Assembly: GCF_000171235.2 (NCBI RefSeq)
Contig: NZ_ABEA03000182.1
Location: 1 to 32,263, forward strand
Source: Geminisphaera colitermitum TAV2
Lineage (GTDB): Bacteria; Verrucomicrobiota; Verrucomicrobiia; Opitutales; Opitutaceae
Length of the DNA: 32,263 nt
Direction of reading: 5' to 3'
Positions 6,970 to 14,958 of the stretch are shown piece by piece (position 1 is the stretch's first letter; each line of letters starts with the position of its first letter). Under the pieces are notes generated by a model that did no database searches, was not told the origin of the DNA, and saw only the letters and a program-made list of their open reading frames with translations. The translations under genes were made by a program, and so were the position numbers.

Positions 6970-8130
6970 ATGATCCCTCTCCCCCCCCCCCCCTTCACAA
7001 ATTCCAACTGGCAACCGTGCGGACTCGCGATTGTTCCCACCGAGACGTGGGAACAGGACGGCCTTCGCAACTTTACCTGCCCGGCCGAACCGCTCGGCAA
7101 CAATGAATGGCGGCTTTGGTATTACGCCCGCACCGCCGACCGCCGCTCCTGCGAGATTGGCATCGCCGAGGGACTCCCCGGTTCACCGTCTGCGCGTAAA
7201 TATCGACTTCGCCGTGCTTCTGGAGACGCCCGCCGGGAGTATCCAAATGAGCGTTACACACTGTCAAACTTCCCCGATGGCTGGCTCCCCGTGCAACCCG
7301 TTCATCTGGTTCTTCCCGGTGGCAGGCATCGTCTCTACTTCTGGGCTCATGCTCCCGGCATCGTTCGGTATCTCTGCGCCGATTCCGACGACGGATTTCA
7401 TTATATCGTCGTCGATCCGTATCGGGCCATCCTCTACCACTACCACGACCGGGCGGTCGAAAAAAGCACACTCGCAGCCGACGGACTTACCTTTTGGGGA
7501 AATACCGATCATGCCCGTCCTGCCCACGAGCCTGCCGCCGACCCGATGCTCGTGACGAACGACGCGACCAATATTTACGCCATTCCCGACTCCAACTCCG
7601 CCGCCGCCAGATACGAACTCTACACGGCCTGCATCATTCCGGTTTCCAAGGGTAGTCCGCGTTATATTGCCGAGGACAACGCCGCCGGTTTTGTCCGTGT
7701 CATCGACCGCTTCACCAGCCACGACGGACTTCATTTTGAAGATCGTCGCCGTGTTCTCGAACCCGACCCCGACGAACCGCCCGGCCTTCAGTTTTACGGC
7801 CTCGCTGTCACCCATCTTCCCGGCGGACGCCGTTACGGACAAATCGGTCACTACCGTTGCGACACACAAATCCTCTCCATCGAACGCGCCCTGTCCGATG
7901 ACGGAGGTCTGACCTGGCAACGTCCCGACCGGCAGCCCTGCATCGATGCGGGCTTTAACGACGAACACGACATCCACGGCCTTCTGCCGGGTCACAACGT
8001 TGTTTATCACGACAACGCCTGGTGGTGTTTCTACACCGGACACCGGCACACGCATAATTTCAAAAAGAGCGCCGGTCTCCCGACCGCGACCGTTCTTCTC
8101 GCCAAAAGCGACCAGCTCGACATTGCATGA
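6970..8130 (+). CDS. Beta-propeller glycosidase-like protein (GH43/GH32/GH117-like fold)
   Basis: From the ATG at 6970 the product has 386 residues and no signal peptide, so it probably acts in the cytoplasm. Repeated blade-like motifs are visible: NEWRLWYYARTADRRSCEIGIA, LYFWAHAPGIVRYLCADSDD, YGQIGHYRCDTQILSIERA and AWWCFYTGHRH, each followed by Asp/Gly-rich turns (SDDGGLTWQRP, SHDGLHFED). This pattern is typical of five-bladed glycosidases, but I cannot assign a family or catalytic residues. The gene begins 7 bp after the esterase stop and overlaps the next gene by 4 bp (ATGA), so it is translationally coupled. Codons 4-8 are a C13 run. A longer in-frame ORF begins at 6751 but is only the shadow of the esterase gene. 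Confidence 0.75.
   Translation: MIPLPPPPFTNSNWQPCGLAIVPTETWEQDGLRNFTCPAEPLGNNEWRLWYYARTADRRSCEIGIAEGLPGSPSARKYRLRRASGDARREYPNERYTLSNFPDGWLPVQPVHLVLPGGRHRLYFWAHAPGIVRYLCADSDDGFHYIVVDPYRAILYHYHDRAVEKSTLAADGLTFWGNTDHARPAHEPAADPMLVTNDATNIYAIPDSNSAAARYELYTACIIPVSKGSPRYIAEDNAAGFVRVIDRFTSHDGLHFEDRRRVLEPDPDEPPGLQFYGLAVTHLPGGRRYGQIGHYRCDTQILSIERALSDDGGLTWQRPDRQPCIDAGFNDEHDIHGLLPGHNVVYHDNAWWCFYTGHRHTHNFKKSAGLPTATVLLAKSDQLDIA
6981..6993 (+). repeat. Poly-C tract, C13, in codons 4-8 of the beta-propeller gene
   Basis: Thirteen C begin 11 nt after the A of the start codon and encode a proline run. This position, just inside the start, is classical for phase-variable genes. Confidence 0.95.
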
Positions 8131-9623
8131 AACAACCCGTCACAAAACTTCCCGTCATCACCACCGATGTTCTTGTCGTCGGTGCAGGAGCAGCCGGCCT
8201 CACCGCCGCACTCGCTGCCGCCCGCAATGGGGCCAACACTCTCCTCGTAGAGTCCGCCGGATTTCTTGGCGGCCTTTCCGCCACGCTTCCCTGGCTCGGT
8301 TTCCATGACCGCGATTATCGTCAGGTCGTCAAAGGCATGGCCGCCGAGTTTGTCCACTGCCTCCAGCAAAGTGGAGCGGCCTCGCCTTACGAGTATGACA
8401 TCAAATGCGGCTCCGCTGTCAGCATTGACACACACTGGTGGAAATGTCTCGCCATGCAACTTTGCGCCGAAGCCGGTGTAAAACTCATGCTGCACACGCA
8501 TGTGCTGGATACCTTGAGAGAGGGTGACAGGGTCACTGGCGTTGTTGTCCACCACAAGTCCGGTCAGCAATATATCCACGCCTTAACTACAATCGACTGC
8601 ACAGGCGACGGTGATGTGGCTGCGCGCGGCGGCGTCGCCTGGGAAAAAGGCCGCACTGGCGATGGTCTCGTCCAGGCTCCCACACTCGTTTTCCGTCTCG
8701 GTGGCGGAGATCGCTCCGCTTTTATCGCCGGATGCAAACGCGACGACCTCAACTATCGTGAATGGCTTACGCCGTATCCGGACCTGCGGGCGAAAACCTT
8801 GGAGCGCCTTGATCGCATGCAAGTCATCATCTGCGGCGGCTTCGCTCCTCTTCTTGAACGTGCCCGCACCGCCGGGGATCTCACCATTCCGCAGACTCGA
8901 ATCGTTGGGGTGAAAACCCATCGCTCCGACGAGTTCACCGTCGTCATGACTCGCGTTCTCGGCCTCGATCCGATTGACGTCAACAGCGTGACCATGGCCT
9001 ACACCCGGGTTTACGACCAGATCCCTCAGCTCGTTTCCTTTTTTCAAAAATACGTTCCCGGCTTCGCCTCCGCACGTCTTCTCGAAATCGCTCCCATGCT
9101 CGGCATTCGCGAGAGTCGTCGTATCATGGGAGACCACATCCTCGCGGAAGACGATCTCGTCAATGGTCGCATTTTTCCCGATGCCGTTGCAATGGGTGCC
9201 TACCACATCGACATCCACCGTCCCTCCGGCACCTGGGTGGACTCGCGCAACGTCAAAGCCTACACGATTCCCTTGCGCAGCCTCATCGCGCGCGACGTGG
9301 AGGGTCTTATGATGGCCGGCAAGTGCGTTTCGGCCACACACGAAGCGGTGGCTTCAACACGTGTCATTCCCATCTGCATGGCACAGGGCCAAGCTGCCGG
9401 AACCGCCGCCGCTTTGGCGATCCGTCATGGTGTGGATGTTCGACAATTGCCGGTCCCGGAACTCCAAACACTTCTCCAGCATCAAGGCGCTGAAATAGGG
9501 GAAACGCTTGGGTCTCCTGACCAAGCGCTCATCGAAGAGATCGGGCAACTTCCTCTCAACGAGCCCCCTACCACGGGAGATCGTGATGCGGCTTCGTCCA
9601 CTGCGGCCGCTTGGCTTGGCTGA
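8127..9623 (+). CDS. FAD-dependent oxidoreductase (FAD_oxidored family)
   Basis: The 498-residue product has an N-terminal FAD-binding Rossmann motif GAGAAG at 19-24 and the adenosine-ribose-binding Glu42 in LLVESAG. The sequence FLGGLSATLPWLGFHD follows, as in FAD_oxidored (PF12831-type) proteins. Near the C-terminus, GLMMAGKCVSATHEAVASTR and MAQGQAAGTAAALAIRHGV form the second FAD-contact region. No signal peptide is visible. Proteins of this family are common in glycan clusters of Bacteroidetes and Verrucomicrobia, where their substrates are usually unknown. The start overlaps the preceding stop by 4 bp. I infer oxidation or reduction of a sugar or sugar acid. Confidence 0.88.
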   Translation: MKQPVTKLPVITTDVLVVGAGAAGLTAALAAARNGANTLLVESAGFLGGLSATLPWLGFHDRDYRQVVKGMAAEFVHCLQQSGAASPYEYDIKCGSAVSIDTHWWKCLAMQLCAEAGVKLMLHTHVLDTLREGDRVTGVVVHHKSGQQYIHALTTIDCTGDGDVAARGGVAWEKGRTGDGLVQAPTLVFRLGGGDRSAFIAGCKRDDLNYREWLTPYPDLRAKTLERLDRMQVIICGGFAPLLERARTAGDLTIPQTRIVGVKTHRSDEFTVVMTRVLGLDPIDVNSVTMAYTRVYDQIPQLVSFFQKYVPGFASARLLEIAPMLGIRESRRIMGDHILAEDDLVNGRIFPDAVAMGAYHIDIHRPSGTWVDSRNVKAYTIPLRSLIARDVEGLMMAGKCVSATHEAVASTRVIPICMAQGQAAGTAAALAIRHGVDVRQLPVPELQTLLQHQGAEIGETLGSPDQALIEEIGQLPLNEPPTTGDRDAASSTAAAWLG

Positions 9624-9670
9624 ACACCTGTTTTCGTAATCCACAGTCATTACGTTTCTCTGCACTTCTG

Positions 9671-10948
9671 ATGAATTATAGCCGTATTGTTTCCCATTTT
9701 CACCAAGCCGCGCCCGGCCTTTTTCGTCAGCGAGCCGGTTGCCTGCGGCATCCGTTTATCGTCCCAGGCGCGCAATACGGCGCGGAGCTATGGGACTGGG
9801 ATGCTTACTGGACCACGATCGGGTTGCTCGAACTCGCCCGCGTTACCAGCGACACCGCGCTCCGCGATGAAGCCATCCGTCACGGCCAAGGCAGCCTGCT
9901 CAATTTTTTTGAGCATCAGGCACCCTCCGGCGCCATCCCCATCATGATGCGCGCGGATAATCCCGATGTCTTCGGTTGCCTCGAAAAACAAGGGCCGGAA
10001 CGCAATCAGGCAAAACCAGTTTTCGGTCAGTTCGCGCTGGCGCTGGAAGACGCCATGCACCGTGGCGCGGGCGTCCCGCCCGCACTTTTCAATCCAGCGG
10101 GCGGGACGCCCGCGCCACTCCCGAACATCGTCATCCCCGCGCTCGACCGTTTTTATGCGTATTGGGATGCCCGTTACCGTCACGCCGGCACCGGACTGCT
10201 CGTGTGGGGCAGCGATGTCGCCATTGGCGTTGATAACGATCCGACCACCTATGCGCGTCCGCCGTTTTCGTCGGCCAATCTTTTGCTCAACTGTCTCTAT
10301 CACGCCGATCTCGAAGCCGCCGCCACGCTTGCCGAACGCATCGGCGAAAACACCCTCGCCGCCCGCTGGCGGGCGCGGGCAGGAGAGATCGTCAACGCCA
10401 TCCGCTCGCACTGCTGGGATGCACGCGACGAGTTTTTTTACACGCTCGACACCCAGTGCGCCGATCATCGTGCCACGCTCATCTCATGGGCCAAGCCAGG
10501 AGCGCCACTCGCCTGGTCCGCGCTGCCCATGCGCATCCAGATGTTCACCGGTTTTCTCCCGCTCTGGCGTGGCATCGCCACGCCCGCGCAGGCGGCGGCG
10601 CTTTGTCGTCATGCAACGGATACCAGCACATTCGCGGCGGACGCCGGCATCCGTTCGCTTTCGCGGCGCGAACCGATGTTCAGCCTCGCCGTGAGCAGCA
10701 ACCCCAGCAACTGGAACGGACCGGTGTGGATTTTGAGCAACTACCTCGTCTGGCAGGGACTGCTTCGTTATGGTTTTACCGTCGAAGCCGCCGAACTCGC
10801 CACGCGCACATTGCGCCTCCTCGCTGCCGACATCGAGACGCATGGTGCGACGCACGAGTATTACGATCCTGATACCGGACGCCCCATCATGAACAAAGGG
10901 TTTATTTCCTGGAACCTTCTGGCTTGTGCAATGATGTCGCGCCCTTGA
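9671..10948 (+). CDS. (alpha/alpha)6 glycosidase, trehalase/GH63-like
   Basis: The 425-residue product resembles trehalase and GH63/mannosylglycerate-hydrolase-like enzymes. An early GAELWDWDAYWTTIGLLELA segment (about residues 37-57) precedes a series of helical hairpins. A late GPVWILSNYLVWQGLL and the signature THEYYDPDTG, followed by FISWN, complete the pattern. No signal peptide is seen, so it is probably cytoplasmic. A palindromic repeat at 10062-10118 is read through in frame and adds about 20 Gly/Ala/Pro-rich residues (about 131-151). I chose ATG 9671 because upstream in-frame codons overlap the preceding gene. It probably hydrolyses an oligosaccharide released by the secreted enzymes. 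Confidence 0.8.
   Translation: MNYSRIVSHFHQAAPGLFRQRAGCLRHPFIVPGAQYGAELWDWDAYWTTIGLLELARVTSDTALRDEAIRHGQGSLLNFFEHQAPSGAIPIMMRADNPDVFGCLEKQGPERNQAKPVFGQFALALEDAMHRGAGVPPALFNPAGGTPAPLPNIVIPALDRFYAYWDARYRHAGTGLLVWGSDVAIGVDNDPTTYARPPFSSANLLLNCLYHADLEAAATLAERIGENTLAARWRARAGEIVNAIRSHCWDARDEFFYTLDTQCADHRATLISWAKPGAPLAWSALPMRIQMFTGFLPLWRGIATPAQAAALCRHATDTSTFAADAGIRSLSRREPMFSLAVSSNPSNWNGPVWILSNYLVWQGLLRYGFTVEAAELATRTLRLLAADIETHGATHEYYDPDTGRPIMNKGFISWNLLACAMMSRP
10062..10118 (+). repeat. 57-bp GC-rich palindromic repeat inside a coding region
   Basis: Two perfect 22-nt inverted arms (10062-10083 and 10097-10118, core GGCGGGACGCCCGC in the right arm) flank a 13-nt spacer. The element is a multiple of three in length and is read through as part of the glycosidase. 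A second copy with the same arm and spacer lengths is at 31039-31095. Confidence 0.9.
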
Positions 10949-10998
10949 TGTCGGCACTTGCGTGCGATTCGACTGAGATCCATGCCTTTCCTTTTGCC

Positions 10999-11766
10999 AT
11001 GATTCTCGAACCTTACCGTGCCTTCCTGATCGAGCTTGCCGAGAAAAGCGGCGATTTTATTCGTCCGCTTTTTGCCAGTCCGGGGTTGGCCGTGGAATTC
11101 AAGGGCGATGAGTCGCCAGTGACGCGCGCCGACCGCGGTGCAGAGGAATTGATGCGCGGGTTGATCGCTAAAAAATTTCCCGATCACGGCGTGGTCGGTG
11201 AGGAACTGGGTAATGATCGCGCCGACGCGGAATGGGTGTGGGTGCTCGATCCGATCGATGGCACCAAGTCGTTTATCTCCGCCGTGCCGCTTTTTGGGAC
11301 GCTGATCGCGCTCATGCATCAGGGGCAGCCGGTGCTGGGCTGCATTCACCAGCCGATCCTGCGGCAACTCATGATCGGTGACGGGCGTGACACGATGCTC
11401 AACGGGCGACCGGTCCGCGTGCGGCCTTGCGCGCGACTGGAGGACGCGACGTGGTTGACGAGCGATCCGGTCAACCCGGCGCGTTATCAGGACGGCGCGG
11501 CGTACGATGCGCTGCAACGGCGGGCGCGACTGGCACGGACGTGGGGCGACGCCTACGGTTACCTGCTGTTGGCGTCGGGTTTCGCGGATGTGATGGTGGA
11601 CCCGGTCATGAATCCGTGGGACATCCAGGCGTTGATTCCCGTGGTGCGTGGCGCTGGCGGCATCATCACAGATTGGCGGGGGGGCGATCCGGTGAAGGGC
11701 GGGTCGATTGTGGCCGCCGGTCCGGGTTTGCACGCTGAAGTGATCGCAGGCTTGAATGCGGACTGA
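10999..11766 (+). CDS. Inositol-monophosphatase family phosphatase, HisN-like
   Basis: This Mg2+-dependent phosphomonoesterase has the three family signatures: VVGEELG (metal-binding Glu at about residues 68-69), DPIDGTKSF (Asp84 and Asp87) and MNPWDIQAL (Asp208). At 255 residues it has the usual length. The middle segment LFGTLIALMHQGQPVLGC and the WGDAYGYLLLASG stretch resemble HisN-type histidinol-phosphate phosphatases more than classical inositol monophosphatases. Substrate is unproven; a sugar phosphate is also possible given the neighbours. ATG 10999 gives the family-typical start; an in-frame ATG at 10948 overlaps the previous stop and would add 17 residues. It is the last gene of the plus-strand run. 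Confidence 0.85.
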   Translation: MILEPYRAFLIELAEKSGDFIRPLFASPGLAVEFKGDESPVTRADRGAEELMRGLIAKKFPDHGVVGEELGNDRADAEWVWVLDPIDGTKSFISAVPLFGTLIALMHQGQPVLGCIHQPILRQLMIGDGRDTMLNGRPVRVRPCARLEDATWLTSDPVNPARYQDGAAYDALQRRARLARTWGDAYGYLLLASGFADVMVDPVMNPWDIQALIPVVRGAGGIITDWRGGDPVKGGSIVAAGPGLHAEVIAGLNAD

Positions 11767-11773
11767 ACGGCTT

Positions 11774-11903
11774 GGAGTGCGGCGATTCATCGCCGCTTTG
11801 ACGGGCCGTTTTAACGGCCCGCTCCTCCTCCCCCCCCCCCCCCCCGTCGCAGGGCGTCGCGATAAATCGCGCCGTCCAAAGCGGCGATGAATCGCCGCAC
11901 TCC
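11774..11903. repeat. Composite inverted repeat with 26-bp perfect arms and a C16 core
   Basis: The arms at 11774-11799 and 11878-11903 are perfect reverse complements, and each contains its own palindrome (GCGGCGAT-TC-ATCGCCGC). Between them are a GGGCCGTT/AACGGCCC hairpin (11804-11821) and a C16 run. The layout resembles REP/BIME-type intergenic elements. It may also end transcription from the phosphatase gene. Confidence 0.88.
11830..11845 (+). repeat. Poly-C tract, C16, between the HisN-like gene and creD
   Basis: Sixteen C lie inside the composite inverted repeat, 63 nt after the phosphatase stop and 147 nt before the creD start. Both flanking genes are on the plus strand, so C is again on the sense strand. 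Confidence 0.95.
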
Positions 11904-11931
11904 ACACACGCGCAAGACGCATTGCGCACGT

Positions 11932-11969
11932 TTCACGACGATTTCATCGTGAGTTCATGCGCAGTTCAC
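11932..11969 (+). promoter_or_regulatory. Four tandem TTCAY boxes with 11-bp period (cre-tag-like) upstream of creD
   Basis: TTCAC at 11932, TTCAT at 11943, TTCAT at 11954 and TTCAC at 11965 are each separated by exactly 6 nt. The known CreB/BlrA target (cre tag or blr tag) is TTCAC-n6-TTCAC in front of creD-like genes. This array is therefore a probable binding site for a CreB-type response regulator, which is not encoded in the window. It ends 23 nt before the creD ATG. Confidence 0.75.
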
Positions 11970-11992
11970 AATGCGCGTGCAGAATCGCGGGC

Positions 11993-13432
11993 ATGGACTC
12001 TTCATCCTCCTCATCTTTTCCTCCCTCGTCTTTACCATCGGCTCCCGCGCCCCGTTCTCTTGCGACAGACGTGCGCGGGTGGTTTCAGCAACGCTCGCTG
12101 TTTTTCAAAATCGCGGGTGTGGCGATTCTTGGCCTGTTGCTGTTGATTCCTCTGGGGATGGTGAGGTCAACGCTTTCGGAACGCCATCACCGCTACCGCG
12201 AGGCGGTGGACGAAATCACGCAGACCTGGGGCGGCGACCAGACCGTGGTCGGACCTGTTTTGGTAATCCCTTACACATGGACAACGGTGAGCAAGGATGT
12301 GCGTTATGTGGACGGGCGGCGGCGCGAGGAGGTGACGGAGCAGGTGCATGGGGCCGAGGCATATTTCCTGCCGGAAGACTTGTCGGTGGACGGCGTGATC
12401 GATCCGTCGTTGCGCAAACGCAGCATCTACACGGCGGTGGTTTATTCGACGAAGCTGCGGATCAAGGGGCGGTTTGCCGCGCCTGATTTCAGTTTCGTCA
12501 CGCACAAGGACGCGCAGCCTCAGTGGCAGCACGCGCGGGTGTGCTTCATGATCCGCGACCTGCGCGGCACGCAGTCATCGCTCGTGATGTCGTGGGGCGG
12601 CGTGGGCGGTGTCATGGGGGAATCGATACACTTGCGTCCGGGATCGGGTGTGGAGGGGGCGCGATCGGGGGTTCACGCGCCGGTGGTGGCTGCGGCGGAG
12701 GCGCGCGAATTCTCGCTCGACGTGCAACTTAACGGCAGCGGAAGCCTGGACTTCGTGCCGGTGGGACGGCAGACGTCCGTCAAGCTGGCGTCGTCGTGGC
12801 CCGATCCGAGTTTCTCGGGTGCATGGCTGCCGACGACGCGCACGGTGGGGGCAGAGGGATTCGAGGCGGAGTGGCGGGTGTCGTATTACGGGCGCAATTT
12901 TCCTGAAAGCGGCACGCTGACAGGGAAGGATGATTTCGGAAACTGGAACGACGCCTCGTTTGGCGTGGGCCTGTTACAACCGGTCAACGTTTACCGAACC
13001 ACGGAGCGCGCCATCAAATACGGGGTGTTGTTTGTGACGCTGGTATTCACGGTGTTTTTCCTGTTTGAAGTCGTGTGCAGCCTCCGTCTCGGCGCGCTCA
13101 ACTACCTGTTGGTGGGCGCGGCGCTGTGTATGTTTTATTTGGGTACGCTGGCGCTGGCGGAGTTCGTGGCCTTTGGGCTGGCGTATGCGTTGTCGGCGGG
13201 GGCGGCGACTCTGCTCATCGCGTTTTACAGCCGTCACATCCTGCGGAGCGGACGGCGCGCGTGCCTGGTCGGCGGAATGCTGGGCGGGGTGTTCGGGTAT
13301 CTCTACTTCGTCCTGCGCATGGAGGACTTTTCACTGCTCGCCGGCACGGGCGCGTTGTTCGTGATGCTGGCCGCCGTCATGTATGCGACGCGCAGACTGG
13401 GCACGGGACAGGCGCGGGTTGGACAGAGCTGA
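11993..13432 (+). CDS. creD: CreD-family inner membrane protein
   Basis: CreD is an inner membrane protein of the CreBC (BlrAB) stress regulon, linked to envelope integrity, colicin E2 tolerance and beta-lactam response; its biochemical role is unknown. From ATG 11993 the product has 479 residues, near the family's usual 430-480. A Ser/Pro-rich N-terminus precedes one helix (FFKIAGVAILGLLLLIPLGM). The conserved RYREAVDEITQTWGGDQTVVGPVLVIPY region follows (given in part), then a long periplasmic beta domain, and at least five helices after residue 335. An earlier in-frame ATG at 11957 lies within the TTCAY array, which supports 11993 as the start. It is convergent with the next gene. Confidence 0.93.
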   Translation: MDSSSSSSFPPSSLPSAPAPRSLATDVRGWFQQRSLFFKIAGVAILGLLLLIPLGMVRSTLSERHHRYREAVDEITQTWGGDQTVVGPVLVIPYTWTTVSKDVRYVDGRRREEVTEQVHGAEAYFLPEDLSVDGVIDPSLRKRSIYTAVVYSTKLRIKGRFAAPDFSFVTHKDAQPQWQHARVCFMIRDLRGTQSSLVMSWGGVGGVMGESIHLRPGSGVEGARSGVHAPVVAAAEAREFSLDVQLNGSGSLDFVPVGRQTSVKLASSWPDPSFSGAWLPTTRTVGAEGFEAEWRVSYYGRNFPESGTLTGKDDFGNWNDASFGVGLLQPVNVYRTTERAIKYGVLFVTLVFTVFFLFEVVCSLRLGALNYLLVGAALCMFYLGTLALAEFVAFGLAYALSAGAATLLIAFYSRHILRSGRRACLVGGMLGGVFGYLYFVLRMEDFSLLAGTGALFVMLAAVMYATRRLGTGQARVGQS

Positions 13433-13468
13433 CGTCATTCTGTGGAGGAGAGGGGGGGGCTTCAGTTT

Positions 13469-14389
13469 TTAGCGACGGGCGAGTTCGCTGAAATACTGAA
13501 GCCCGAGTGTCGTCCTGTGGGTGGCGAGCCAGTCTGTGAGGCGAGTGTGGCCGGCAGGGGGCGCGTCGGTGGCAAGCAGGCCGGCCATGAGTCCGCGGAT
13601 CTCCTCGGGCGTGATGACTACGTCGCGCAATAGCAGTCCGGTCAGGCGTCCGACGGCCAGGCCGATGGCGGGTGTCAGGTGGATGATCGGACGGTTTTTG
13701 CCGATGGCGCGGCCAATCGCGCGAACGAGTTCGATGTAGGTGAATGTCTCGGGACCGGTGGCGTCGAGGCAGTGGTTGTCCGTGGCGAAGGCGGCATGCA
13801 CCGCCAGGTCCGCGAGGTCCTCGACGTGGATGGGCTGGAGTTTGTAGTGACCGTCGCCAAACACGCCAAAGAGCGGGAAACGGCGCAGCATCCAGGCGAT
13901 GTTGTTGAGCAAAATGGCGGTGTCGCCAAACAGGACCGCCGGGCGAAGGATCGTGTGTGGGATTCCGCTCTCAGCCAGCGCCTGCTCCACCTGCGCTTTG
14001 CCTCGGAAATAGGGGAGGGGGGACTGGATGTCGGGATTCGTGATGCTTACATGCACGATGCGCCGGACTCCGGCGCGCCGGGCGGCGTCGAACAGGATGC
14101 GGGTGTTGGCGACGGCTTGCTCGTGCGTGAAACGTGCGTGGTCGAAACGCACCCAATACGTGTTGTGCAGCACGTCCACGTTTTCGAAATGCCGGGCGAG
14201 GGCGTCGGGATCGCGGAAGTCCAGCGGATGTGCCTGCACGCGGCCATTGAATGGATCGGCATCGGCGGGCGCGCGAGTGTTGGTGAGTGTTTTAACGCGG
14301 CAACCGTGCGCGAGGAGACGGTGAGCGATGTGGCGTCCGGTGAGGCCGAAAGCCCCGGTAATCATGTGGGTGCTGGGAAAATGATTCAT
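13469..14389 (-). CDS. NAD(P)-binding atypical/extended SDR (NmrA/epimerase-like)
   Basis: The 306-residue product begins with an NAD(P)-binding Rossmann motif (ITGAFGLTG, G12-x2-G15-x2-G18). It has DVLHNTYWVRFDH, RIVHVSITNP, a YFRGK segment (YxxxK) near residue 129 and ILRPAVLFGD, the layout of NDUFA9/NmrA-like atypical SDRs. These act as reductases, epimerases or redox-sensing proteins, so the substrate is open. The start is either ATG 14389 or ATG 14365, which would begin at MITGAFG. An operator-like dyad at 14391-14412 lies 1 nt upstream of the first ATG and matches one at the start of the adjacent GbsR-type regulator, which probably controls this gene. It ends 36 bp from the convergent creD stop. 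Confidence 0.85.
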   Translation of the reverse strand: MNHFPSTHMITGAFGLTGRHIAHRLLAHGCRVKTLTNTRAPADADPFNGRVQAHPLDFRDPDALARHFENVDVLHNTYWVRFDHARFTHEQAVANTRILFDAARRAGVRRIVHVSITNPDIQSPLPYFRGKAQVEQALAESGIPHTILRPAVLFGDTAILLNNIAWMLRRFPLFGVFGDGHYKLQPIHVEDLADLAVHAAFATDNHCLDATGPETFTYIELVRAIGRAIGKNRPIIHLTPAIGLAVGRLTGLLLRDVVITPEEIRGLMAGLLATDAPPAGHTRLTDWLATHRTTLGLQYFSELARR

Positions 14390-14390
14390 T

Positions 14391-14412
14391 ATTTTCAGTA
14401 AAAATTGAAAAA
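14391..14412. promoter_or_regulatory. Imperfect operator-like dyad at the start of the SDR gene
   Basis: Arm ATTTTCAG, a 6-nt spacer and arm TTGAAAAA repeat the architecture of the dyad at 14956-14983, with two mismatches in the second arm. It lies 1 nt from the proposed start codon. Confidence 0.6.
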
Positions 14413-14445
14413 TAAGATGACCGACAAGCGGAATGGATAAACTGA

Positions 14446-14958
14446 TTATGCGAGAAGCTTGAGCAGCATGGGGAGCACGGTGCTCTGGTCGCTGCGGCCG
14501 ATACGGTCGAGGGCGCTGTTGACGATGGCGACGAAGTCGAGGAGTTCGCTGACGGTTTTGTTGAACTGGACGGCTTCGCTGCTTTTGAGACCGTCAGTTT
14601 TGTCGCGGCAGGCTTGCAGGGCCTGCATGACGGGTTCGATCTCGCGGCGTTTGCGTTCGCGGGAAATGGCGCAAAACATCTTCCAGACGTCGCGCTCGGA
14701 TTCGAAGTATTCCTTGCGTTCGCCTTTTTGCATGACTGAGCGGACAACACCCCAGTTGACGAGTTCGCGGAGATTGGTGTTGGCGTTGCCGCGGCTGATG
14801 GAGAGCGATTCCATGATTTCGTCCGTGTGCAGGGGGCGGTTCGACACCATGAGCAGGGCGTGTATCTGCGCCATGGTACGGTTGATTCCCCAAGCACCGC
14901 CCATAGCCCCCCAGTGGGCGACGAATGTTTCTTTGACCTCGATAAGTTGTTTGCTCAT
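14446..14958 (-). CDS. GbsR/MarR-family transcriptional regulator
   Basis: The 170-residue product matches GbsR-type MarR regulators. An N-terminal helix (FVAHWGAMGGAWGINRTMAQIHALL) is followed by the winged helix with MESLSISRGNANTNLRELV as recognition region (about residues 45-66). A wing segment, VVRSVMQKGERKEYFES, comes next, and a C-terminal helical dimerisation part ends the protein. In Bacillus, GbsR senses choline for glycine betaine synthesis; here the effector is unknown. ATG 14958 is preferred over an upstream in-frame GTG because the start overlaps a perfect dyad, suggesting self-repression. It lies 56 bp upstream of the SDR gene in the same direction, and the matching dyad there makes that gene its probable target. 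Confidence 0.9.
   Translation of the reverse strand: MSKQLIEVKETFVAHWGAMGGAWGINRTMAQIHALLMVSNRPLHTDEIMESLSISRGNANTNLRELVNWGVVRSVMQKGERKEYFESERDVWKMFCAISRERKRREIEPVMQALQACRDKTDGLKSSEAVQFNKTVSELLDFVAIVNSALDRIGRSDQSTVLPMLLKLLA

Noticed and set aside
9635-9654. CGTAAT / ATTACG dyad in the gap before the trehalase-like gene
   Set aside because: Six-base arms with an 8-nt loop and only a short T-run; could arise by chance.
13497-13501. CTGAA-like sequences near the end of the SDR gene as a third operator for the GbsR-type protein
   Set aside because: They are inside coding sequence and lack the paired arm with a 6-nt spacer.
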